From: JBEKYH01 sp049511115
Lineage (GTDB): Bacteria > Planctomycetota > Phycisphaerae > Tepidisphaerales > Tepidisphaeraceae
NCBI GenBank assembly: GCA_049511115.1
Contig: JBEKYH010000127.1
Coordinates: forward strand, 1 to 11,185
Direction: 5' to 3'
Length of the DNA: 11,185 nt
Shown: positions 5,037-10,387 of the stretch, piece after piece
Numbering within the stretch: the stretch's first letter is position 1
How the letters are laid out: every line of letters starts with the position of its first letter
Made by a program: the position numbers and the translations under genes
The notes under the pieces: model-generated
The model's database searches: none
What the model saw: only the letters and a program-made list of their open reading frames with translations
What the model was told of the DNA's origin: nothing

Positions 5037-6868
5037 CTCTGCCCCGCCCGAGGACTACCGCTGTGCCGTCGCCGCCGAGTAAGTAGCCCCGCTCCCATTA
5101 TTGCCATCATGCATACCGCCGCCGGCTCGGGGACATTATTACTTTCGCTCGCCTGCACCTCCGCCAGCGCCAGATTCCACGCAGCGCCGAATGAACCCGG
5201 CAATTGTTCCACCTCACTCGCGCTCAAAACCTGGTTGAAGTTCTGCGCCACCAGCAGCAAATCCGCGAAGTTCACCTTGCCATCATAATTGAAATCCCCG
5301 TCGGCCCAGTCGATAGGATTGCCGTGGGCGTCAAGCGTGTGATTGAAATTCTGCGCCACCACGAGCAGGTCGGCGAAATTCACCGTGCCGTCCAGATTCG
5401 CGTCGCCCGCCAATGTGTACTTCACAAGCACCTGATTCGCCCCCGCCGCCGTCCCTTGATCCACATTTCCATCGGCGTAGCCGATGGCGTAACGACCTGG
5501 ATTCACAGCGGCGGCACTGCTATCGATCCCTGGCCCTGTCCATGTGTCATTGCCGTAACCCGCCATGAGCAACTGTCGAATTGCACCAGCGGGGCTGCTG
5601 CCGGCGACATAGCTGATGGCGAGCGAGTTATTCGCAATATCCAACGTGCCCTGAGGATTAATCGTCAACGATGAAACGGCGACTTGTCCGATCCCCGTCG
5701 CCAATTGCATCGTCGCGGGCACCGAGCCGTTACCGATTGTAACGGCATTGCCCGACGGCAATGCGTCGGCGGCTCCAATGACCAAGGTGCCGTCGGTGAC
5801 GCTCGTGGGCCCGGTGTAGGTGTTGTATGTACTGAGCGTCACCTTGCCGCTGCCGGTAACGGCAATGCCCGTGGACCCGCTGATTCCGCCGACACCGCTG
5901 AGGGAGTAGTTGCCGGTGTTGTTGGCGAATGTTACGGATGTCGGGGTGACGATGTTATTAAGCGTCACGTTGTAATTGCCGTTGTTGGCGTCGTCGAACG
6001 TGACGCTGTCATATTGATTGAACACCACTGGAGCACCATTGTTCCAGTTCTGGCTAAGACCCACGTCCCAGGTCTTACCGTCGCCGGTTGCGCCGATATT
6101 GTTCCAAGTTAGCGCGCCGGGGGCGCCTGGTCCAGTAGCCGAGGCGGCGCTGGGGAAAAGCACACCCGCAAGCGCCGCGTGATAATTGCCGTCACCCGTA
6201 TTTTGCATGTCCTCAATTTCTGAAAGTGTCAAGGTGTCGCCTGAAACCGCCCCGGCGACTTGGAAGAAATACACGTCCACTGCGCCGAAATCAGCCGTTG
6301 CCTTATTGGTGGATATGAGGCCGCTGTCGCCACCGCCGCTGGCTTCGCGCAGGCGGATGTCGTCAGGGTAGTCACCTGACGCGACGCCCTGGCCGGGCTG
6401 GGTGGGGCTGAGATTTGTGAGGATGCCGATGTCAAAATCAGACGGTGGGCTTGCGCCAACATTGATCGAAACCAAGTCGCTCTGGACTCCCGGCGTAGCC
6501 GCGATGGCGAAAGTATACCCGCCTTCAACCTGGCCGCCCGATGGGTTGTTGATCGTCGAATAGAAAACAAAACCGGAAGCCGAGGCGTTTTGGGATGGGG
6601 CGGTGATGGAAGCCACAAATCCAGGAAGCTCAGTCAGGCGGGTCCCAGTCCCAAACGGAGCACCGCCTGAATTGTATGAGCGAGTATTAGTGCCGACCGC
6701 GGTTGTCGCGTAAAGATCGTAACCGTTGGCGTCGTAATCCGTCGTCGCAGCCGCTCCGACGCTTGCGGCTTCTCCGAGATATGAAATTACAGCGGCGCGA
6801 GATGATTGGCGCGCCAACAAAACTAGAGCTGACGCGGCGAATGCCTGCGAGAGTTTGCGTCGCAACAT
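5033..6868 (-). CDS. Exported PEP-CTERM protein with autotransporter-associated repeat and two dockerin-like repeats
   Basis: A 611-aa surface or extracellular protein. Domains in order: a signal peptide at residues 1-26 (MLRRKLSQAFAASALVLLAR, probable cleavage after the SRAA stretch); a Gly/Ser/Asn-rich beta domain at about 27-240; a beta-helix type stretch at 250-420 with an autotransporter-associated strand repeat (KVTLSTYNTYTGPTSVTDG, then TLVIGAADALPSG); two dockerin-type calcium loops, GDANLDGTVNFADLLVVAQN (488-507) and GDFNYDGKVNFADLLLVAQN (524-543), each with Asp/Asn at alternating ligand positions; and a C-terminal VPEPAAVCMMAIMGAGLLTRRRR sorting tail (579-601), the PEP-CTERM/exosortase arrangement. 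GGAGG at 6874-6878 precedes the ATG. Dockerin-like pairs are common in planctomycete surface proteins without cellulosomes, so I infer calcium-stabilised display rather than cohesin docking. It is the first gene of a two-gene operon with the lipoprotein. Ligand or substrate is unknown. Confidence 0.88.
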   Translation of the reverse strand: MLRRKLSQAFAASALVLLARQSSRAAVISYLGEAASVGAAATTDYDANGYDLYATTAVGTNTRSYNSGGAPFGTGTRLTELPGFVASITAPSQNASASGFVFYSTINNPSGGQVEGGYTFAIAATPGVQSDLVSINVGASPPSDFDIGILTNLSPTQPGQGVASGDYPDDIRLREASGGGDSGLISTNKATADFGAVDVYFFQVAGAVSGDTLTLSEIEDMQNTGDGNYHAALAGVLFPSAASATGPGAPGALTWNNIGATGDGKTWDVGLSQNWNNGAPVVFNQYDSVTFDDANNGNYNVTLNNIVTPTSVTFANNTGNYSLSGVGGISGSTGIAVTGSGKVTLSTYNTYTGPTSVTDGTLVIGAADALPSGNAVTIGNGSVPATMQLATGIGQVAVSSLTINPQGTLDIANNSLAISYVAGSSPAGAIRQLLMAGYGNDTWTGPGIDSSAAAVNPGRYAIGYADGNVDQGTAAGANQVLVKYTLAGDANLDGTVNFADLLVVAQNFNHTLDAHGNPIDWADGDFNYDGKVNFADLLLVAQNFNQVLSASEVEQLPGSFGAAWNLALAEVQASESNNVPEPAAVCMMAIMGAGLLTRRRRHSGSPRAGQR

Positions 6869-6929
6869 TTTTCCCTCCGCAGTATGAAACCTGGTTTTTC
6901 AGGGTTTCCTGAACAGGTGTACCAAACTA

Positions 6930-6960
6930 AGTATATCATACCACAGCGTGCCTTTGTCGA
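6930..6960 (-). promoter_or_regulatory. Candidate promoter for the PEP-CTERM/lipoprotein operon
   Basis: On the minus strand, a TATACT (6930-6935) lies about 60 bp upstream of the ATG, with TCGACA (6955-6960) 19 bp further up, a spacer slightly longer than ideal. An overlapping TATGAT (6935-6940) is an alternative -10. The AT-rich patch 6918-6943 is the only one in this divergent spacer. The 5' leader contains a TCAGG-GTTT-CCTGA stem-loop at 6899-6912. Confidence 0.3.
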
Positions 6961-6974
6961 TGACACCTACAAAC

Positions 6975-6989
6975 GCCGGCGGAACCGGC
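6975..6989. other. Short GC-rich stem-loop in the divergent spacer
   Basis: GCCGG (6975-6979), loop CGGAA, CCGGC (6985-6989), followed on the plus strand by AAATTT. It lies upstream of the candidate promoter of the minus-strand operon and 64 bp before the small plus-strand ORF, so it could be in that ORF's leader or be a protein-binding site. The T-run is too short to call a terminator. Confidence 0.3.
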
Positions 6990-7018
6990 AAATTTAGACT
7001 TTCAAGCCCGCCAAGCCC

Positions 7019-7047
7019 ATACCTCCTGCATTACTAAAGGGAGGTAT
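7019..7047 (+). promoter_or_regulatory. Perfect inverted repeat sequestering the Shine-Dalgarno of the small ORF
   Basis: ATACCTCC (7019-7026) is the exact reverse complement of GGAGGTAT (7040-7047), separated by 13 nt (7027-7039). The right arm is the Shine-Dalgarno AAAGGGAGGT of the ORF starting at 7053 (8-nt spacing from 7044). In mRNA the left arm, which mimics the 16S anti-Shine-Dalgarno CCTCC, would pair with it and block ribosome binding. This is the architecture of a simple RNA thermometer, a protein-controlled leader or an autoregulatory hairpin. The pairing is seen directly; the regulatory role is inferred. Confidence 0.6.
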
Positions 7048-7052
7048 TTGCC

Positions 7053-7214
7053 ATGACCAGAACGACCATTCGCAGCACAAAGACTGGCCCCAGGATTACG
7101 ACTCGCCAGAAATCCGGAAATACCACCATCACGCGGACATGGGGCGCCGGCAAGAAGCCTAGAACCACGATATCGACGCGCGCGGGCAACACGACTTTTT
7201 CGAGATCATATTGA
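7053..7214 (+). CDS. Small Thr/Arg-rich basic protein (53 aa), unrecognised family
   Basis: A 53-codon ORF from an ATG 8 nt after a near-ideal Shine-Dalgarno (AAAGGGAGGT, 7036-7045) to TGA at 7212-7214. The protein begins MTRTTIRSTKTGPRITTR and ends AGNTTFSRSY. It has 16 Thr, 8 Arg and 4 Lys, no Asp, Glu or Cys, and so a very high predicted pI. A repeated module [R/N]-T-T-[I/F] occurs four times, at residues 3-6, 23-26, 37-40 and 46-49, mostly followed by a Gly-containing turn, which suggests consecutive short beta strands. There is no signal peptide or membrane segment, so it is probably cytoplasmic and could bind nucleic acid or another polyanion; that is inference. It stands alone, with the divergent PEP-CTERM gene on one side and tandem repeats directly after its stop. 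I do not recognise the family. Confidence 0.65.
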   Translation: MTRTTIRSTKTGPRITTRQKSGNTTITRTWGAGKKPRTTISTRAGNTTFSRSY

Positions 7215-7217
7215 GCT

Positions 7218-7303
7218 GGGGACATGATACCGGGACGCAGCTAGTTTTTCCGAGGACATGATACGGGGGGGACATGATACGGGGACGCAGCTAGTTTTTC
7301 CGA
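7218..7303. repeat. Tandem 36-bp repeat with 50-bp period
   Basis: Copy 1 (7218-7253) and copy 2 (7268-7303) read GGGGACATGATAC, then [C/G]GGGACGCAGC, then TAGTTTTTCCGA, with a single mismatch over 36 bp and an exact 50-bp offset. A shortened copy of the first part (GGACATGATACGGG, 7254-7267) fills the gap. The array starts 4 bp after the stop of the 53-aa ORF. GGGGACAT-type repeats are often found next to REP-associated tyrosine transposase genes, but no transposase is present here. Confidence 0.85.
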
Positions 7304-7501
7304 ATCCAGGGACAGGCCAATCCAGGCGGGACGTGCACGTATTAATTCGGCAACAAATCGGCAATTTGTTTGCCTGATTTCCAGGGCGTTAGCGCCAGGA
7401 ATTCCCCTGCTAACTGGCTCCCCGAACGCTTCCATCTTCCTCCCATTCGGCTTCCCAAGCAATGTGGCATCGCAAGCCCGACGCGCTCCATCGCCGCCCT
7501 G

Positions 7502-7521
7502 TTTGTTGAACCCTCAACAAA
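7502..7521. repeat. Perfect 8-bp stem, 4-nt loop palindrome
   Basis: TTTGTTGA (7502-7509), loop ACCC, TCAACAAA (7514-7521). It is a compact perfect hairpin in a gene-free stretch, similar in form to REP-type elements. There is no trailing T-run, so it is not a canonical terminator. Confidence 0.6.
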
Positions 7522-7657
7522 TCCGCGCAACTCCCCAACCGCCCCGCGCCGCCCGGTATCATCCCCACCATGGCTGCCGCCCATTTGCGCCATCTTGCCT
7601 ACAACCGGATTGGAATATTCCATGTATGTAGATATAGGCGCACTATTACGCCCGCCC

Positions 7658-7681
7658 GCCCTGAGCATCGTCGAAGGGGCC
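7658..7681. repeat. Divergent copy of the CCCTGAGC...CGAAGGG repeat
   Basis: GCCCTGAGCATCGTCGAAGG (7658-7677) shares its core with the tandem pair at 8295-8340. The CCCTGAG...CGAAGGG motif is a recurring intergenic sequence in many bacterial genomes. Confidence 0.6.
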
Positions 7682-7934
7682 GACTTGCCGGCGCATCCGG
7701 GCATTGGATATCCAAGACGGTCTTATAGAGGAGGTGTGTTGCGCGTCACCCAACTTTCGGTCCCCCCGCCCATGGAATAATCGGGCAGTCTTATAGAGGG
7801 ACCGCGCATCGCCGCGACCGCGGCTTCACACTGAAAGGAACCCCATGCCCCACTGATCTGAACAGCTTTTTGTCTGCTGGAGCGAATGCTCGCTGATGAT
7901 CTTGCGCTTCCAGCCCGTCTGCCGCTTTTGCCTT

Positions 7935-7980
7935 CCTCCGCATCTTCTTACTCTGTGCCTCTGCGTCTCAGCGTTCATTC
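7935..7980. repeat. Dispersed 46-bp repeat, copy 1
   Basis: This copy matches 8781-8826 at 44 of 46 positions, with the core CTCTGTGCCTCTGCGTCTCA. Reverse complemented, it is the GACGCAGAGGCACAGAG type found across many bacterial intergenic regions. The copies are direct repeats about 846 bp apart flanking the rest of the repeat island. Confidence 0.85.
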
Positions 7981-8113
7981 CTCTTCTCCGCGCCTCTAAG
8001 CTGCAAAGTCCTCAGCCCTCTCGCCGCGCAATCAGCGGCGACCGGAATCGGGCCGGCGCCCGCATGAGGTGCTCATCGCCGCCATCCGAGCACCCCGCCT
8101 TCATCCAACAATT

Positions 8114-8144
8114 GGCAATTCCACCCAGACCACTTTGAATTGCC
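8114..8144. repeat. Inverted repeat, 8-bp arms with 15-nt loop
   Basis: GGCAATTC (8114-8121) and GAATTGCC (8137-8144) are perfect reverse complements. They lie in gene-free DNA upstream of murE. No function can be read from it. Confidence 0.5.
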
Positions 8145-8175
8145 GTGAAGGCGATGTTTCCATTCTTACGCCAGG

Positions 8176-8201
8176 CTCTCATCCGCCGATCAGGGTGAGA
8201 G
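8176..8201. repeat. Inverted repeat, 9-bp arms with one wobble
   Basis: CTCTCATCC (8176-8184) and GGGTGAGAG (8193-8201) pair over 9 bp with one G-T position and an 8-nt loop. It follows the preceding inverted repeat by 31 bp and belongs to the same palindrome-rich stretch. Confidence 0.5.
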
Positions 8202-8294
8202 ATTCCTGCCCGTATTGCGCCGATTCTGTCTCGTTCCAACCCGACCTTGCCATTTGTGCCCGACGACCTGATCGCTTCGTCGCGCGGCAAGACA

Positions 8295-8340
8295 GGCCTG
8301 CCCTGAGCACGCCGAAGGGCCTGCCCTGAGCATGCCGAAG
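8295..8340. repeat. Tandem pair of a 23-bp repeat
   Basis: The unit GGCCTGCCCTGAGCA[C/T]GCC followed by GAAG occurs at 8295-8317 and directly again at 8318-8340, with one mismatch. Each unit has imperfect dyad symmetry (CCCTGAG with a CGAAGG counterpart), the form of a REP-like mobile repeat. A third, diverged copy is at 7658-7681. Confidence 0.85.
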
Positions 8341-8403
8341 GACCATCCGTGGGCGGATGGACTGGAACGATTTTCGACAGGATGAGGACCTTCCGATTTC
8401 GGC

Positions 8404-8430
8404 GTGCATCCGAGATTATCTCGGCTGCAC
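8404..8430. repeat. 27-bp near-perfect palindrome
   Basis: GTGCA, T, CCGAGA (8404-8415), centre TTA, TCTCGG, C, TGCAC (8419-8430): 11 of 12 arm positions pair. It has no T-run, so it is unlikely to be a plain terminator. It sits between two unrelated repeat types. Confidence 0.7.
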
Positions 8431-8491
8431 CCCGCGGCGTCTGCATTGCCGTCTTGCGCCGGTTCGAAGAGAAAAAAGAATATTTCACCAC

Positions 8492-8564
8492 AGAGGACAC
8501 GGAGGACACAGAGGCAGAAAGACAAATTCGTTTTTGTCTTTCCTCCGTGTCCTCTGCGTCCTCT
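8492..8564. repeat. Long imperfect hairpin of the ACAGAGGACAC type
   Basis: The left arm (8492-8526) contains AGAGGACACGGAGGACACAG and ends AAAGACAAA. The right arm (8533-8564) begins TTTGTCTTT and continues CCTCCGTGTCCTCTGCGTCC. The inner 9 bp pair perfectly around a 6-nt loop (8527-8532); the outer part pairs with a small shift. This is a member of the very common bacterial intergenic repeat that, when translated, yields LCVLRVLCG-like strings. Confidence 0.85.
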
Positions 8565-8565
8565 A

Positions 8566-8581
8566 GGTCGCTACTGCGACC
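8566..8581. repeat. Short perfect stem-loop
   Basis: GGTCGC (8566-8571), loop TACT, GCGACC (8576-8581). It immediately follows the long hairpin and may be part of the same composite element. Confidence 0.5.
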
Positions 8582-8653
8582 GAGTGGTGAGTCTTCTTTC
8601 TTTTCTCATCGGAAGAATTCCCGACTACGGTCACGGGGCAGTACCCCACAAGC

Positions 8654-8685
8654 TCACGTCAGCGGCTCGAACCCTCTGAGCGTGA
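8654..8685. repeat. Interrupted palindrome around a GGTTCGAGCC core
   Basis: TCACG (8654-8658) and CAG (8660-8662) pair with CTG (8676-8678) and CGTGA (8681-8685). The centre on the minus strand reads AGGGTTCGAGCCG, which resembles a tRNA T-arm, but no acceptor or anticodon arm can be built around it. Its minus-strand translation gives the TLRGFEPLT string that is, from memory, a recurrent artefact of intergenic repeats. Confidence 0.4.
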
Positions 8686-8780
8686 CTATGCCAGGACAGG
8701 ACGCCTGCCGTTTCCTCGCCGTCTGCGGCAGCGCGTGGTTCCCGGCTGACAGGTTCCAAAATCCCACTCGGCGAATCAGC

Positions 8781-8826
8781 CCTCCGCATTTTCTTCCTCT
8801 GTGCCTCTGCGTCTCAGCGTTCATTC
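8781..8826. repeat. Dispersed 46-bp repeat, copy 2
   Basis: Direct copy of 7935-7980 with two mismatches. It ends 84 bp before the murE start, so it lies in or near the region expected to hold the murE promoter. Confidence 0.85.
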
Positions 8827-8909
8827 TTCTTTGCCCAATGCTCCGTGCCTCTGTTTGCAACCTCCCCCCTCCAATGCTAATCTACCCCGATTGGGAAAAG
8901 GATGTCCCG

Positions 8910-10382
8910 ATGCTTCTACATGACCTCTTACGTTCCTTCGACCCCTCCCTTGATTTAGCTCCCCTGCCGAATGTGCCGGTCTCCGGCGTAAAAGAAGACA
9001 GCCGCCTCATTACGCCCGGCGATCTGTTCATCGCGCGCAGCGGAACCAAAACCGATGGCCGCATCTTTCTGGCCGACTCCCACCGGCGCGGGGCGGCGGC
9101 GGCCATCGTCGCCGAGCGAAACCCCGACTGTCCCCTGCCGCAGATTGTCGTGCCGGACCCCGCCGCATCTGCCTCGCCATTGGCTAACCTGTTCTTTGGC
9201 CGGCCGAGCGAATCCGTCCGCGTCCTGGGCGTCACCGGCACCAACGGCAAAACCACCACCGCCTATCTCGTGCGGCACCTGCTGCACAAATTCGCCAAGC
9301 GCTGCGGCCTGGTGGGCACGGTGCAGATCGACGACGGCAAATCCTGCGTTGAAGCGGCGATGACCACGCCGTCGGCGACCGAAATCGGCTCGCTCCTGGG
9401 CACCATGCGCAATAATGGCTGCTCCGCCTGTGCCATGGAAGTTTCCAGCCACGCTCTGGATCAGGGCCGCGTGTCGGGCGTCAAATTCGCGGCGGCGGCA
9501 TTCACCAATCTGACCGGCGATCATCTCGATTATCACAAGACGATGGAAAACTACGCCGCCGCCAAGGCTCGCCTCTTCGAGATGCTGGGCGCGGATGCGT
9601 TTGCGATCGTGAATGTGCAAAGCCCCTGGTCAGCGCGAATGACGCGCGATTGCCGGGCGAAGATCGTTAAGTTTGGCTTCGATTCCACCGCTGACTACCG
9701 GGCGGAAAACATCGGCATCACCAGCCAGGGCAGCCGATTTTTACTGACGACGCCGAATGGTCAATGCGAAGTCTCGACCGTCCTGATTGGCAAGCACAAT
9801 ATCGAAAACATTTTGACCGCCGCCGCATTGGCGGGAACGACCTTTGGATTGTCCGCAGAACAGATTGCCGATGGATTGCGCGATGCCGCCGGCGCACCTG
9901 GGCGATTACAAGCGGTCAGCACGGGGCAGGAGTTTGCGGTACTGATTGATTACGCGCATACGGACGATGCCCTTGCCAACGTCCTGCTCGCCTTGCGTCC
10001 ACTGACCCGCGGGCGCCTGCGCGTTCTCTTCGGCTGCGGCGGCGATCGCGATCGCACCAAGCGCCCGCGCATGGCGCGCGTTGCCGAACATCTGGCCGAT
10101 GTGGTCTATGTCACCAGCGATAATCCGCGCACGGAAACAGCAAGCGAAATTATCCGCGAGATCGTGGGCGGATTCAGCGAAAGCTACCGGCCCAAAGCGA
10201 TGATCGACCCTGACCGTCACCGCGCCATCGCGCGCATCCTGGCCGACGCCCAGAGCGGCGATGTCGTCCTCATCGCGGGCAAGGGCCACGAGAATTACCA
10301 GATCATCGGCGCCGTGAAACACCATTTCGACGATGTCGAAGAAGCAACGCAATTCCTCACCACCCGGACGCGGGCGGCGTAA
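8910..10382 (+). CDS. murE: UDP-MurNAc-L-Ala-D-Glu:meso-diaminopimelate ligase
   Basis: This 490-aa cytoplasmic ligase adds the third residue to the peptidoglycan stem peptide using ATP. Domain 1 (about 1-100) contains VSGVKEDSRLITPGDLFIA, the UDP-sugar binding region. The ATP loop is GVTGTNGKTTT (107-117). TTPSATEI (152-159), EVSSHAL (177-183) and TNLTGDHLDYH (199-209) are conserved substrate and catalytic stretches. Lys219 in AAAKARLF is the residue normally carbamoylated. In the C-terminal domain, SDNPRTE (403-409) has the DNPR motif of meso-diaminopimelate enzymes rather than the lysine type, and AGKGHENYQ (456-464) follows. I place the start at this ATG because AAGGA lies 7 nt upstream and the protein begins where MurE proteins do. 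The frame is open a further 187 codons upstream, but that part runs through repeats. murF follows after 5 bp. Confidence 0.96.
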   Translation: MLLHDLLRSFDPSLDLAPLPNVPVSGVKEDSRLITPGDLFIARSGTKTDGRIFLADSHRRGAAAAIVAERNPDCPLPQIVVPDPAASASPLANLFFGRPSESVRVLGVTGTNGKTTTAYLVRHLLHKFAKRCGLVGTVQIDDGKSCVEAAMTTPSATEIGSLLGTMRNNGCSACAMEVSSHALDQGRVSGVKFAAAAFTNLTGDHLDYHKTMENYAAAKARLFEMLGADAFAIVNVQSPWSARMTRDCRAKIVKFGFDSTADYRAENIGITSQGSRFLLTTPNGQCEVSTVLIGKHNIENILTAAALAGTTFGLSAEQIADGLRDAAGAPGRLQAVSTGQEFAVLIDYAHTDDALANVLLALRPLTRGRLRVLFGCGGDRDRTKRPRMARVAEHLADVVYVTSDNPRTETASEIIREIVGGFSESYRPKAMIDPDRHRAIARILADAQSGDVVLIAGKGHENYQIIGAVKHHFDDVEEATQFLTTRTRAA

Positions 10383-10387
10383 CACCC

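Larger units (their letters stand above)
7304..7934. other. Gene-free stretch with palindromes
   Basis: I find no supportable gene here. Both strands have open frames of 60-136 codons, but they are Pro- or Gly-rich, overlap each other and lack ribosome binding sites or family signatures. Seen in it: palindromes TGGAATATTCCA (7611-7622), GCCGC-GACC-GCGGC (7811-7824) and AGCGA-ATGC-TCGCT (7881-7894); a short direct repeat GTCTTATAGAGG at about 7719-7730 and 7788-7799; and a Shine-Dalgarno-like GAAAGGAA followed by an ATG at 7845 that closes after three codons. The stretch may be decayed mobile DNA. Confidence 0.4.

Noticed and set aside
7034..7225. 63-codon minus-strand frame opposite the small basic ORF
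   Set aside because: Hydrophobic Val-rich translation that is the antisense of Thr/Asn/Arg codons, with no ribosome binding site; the plus ORF has an excellent one.
7342..7704. 120-codon minus-strand frame in the repeat island
   Set aside because: Gly-rich translation without motif or ribosome binding site; possibly decayed mobile DNA, but not supportable as a gene or named pseudogene.
8640..8700. tRNA-like GGGTTCGAGCC on the minus strand
   Set aside because: No seven-base acceptor stem, anticodon arm or D-arm can be placed at tRNA distances, and the T-arm stem itself does not pair.
8349..8909. Extension of MurE by 187 codons upstream
   Set aside because: The extra part is a translation of intergenic repeats (TTEDTEDTEAER, LPLCLCVSAF), while a Shine-Dalgarno and MurE similarity both begin at 8910.
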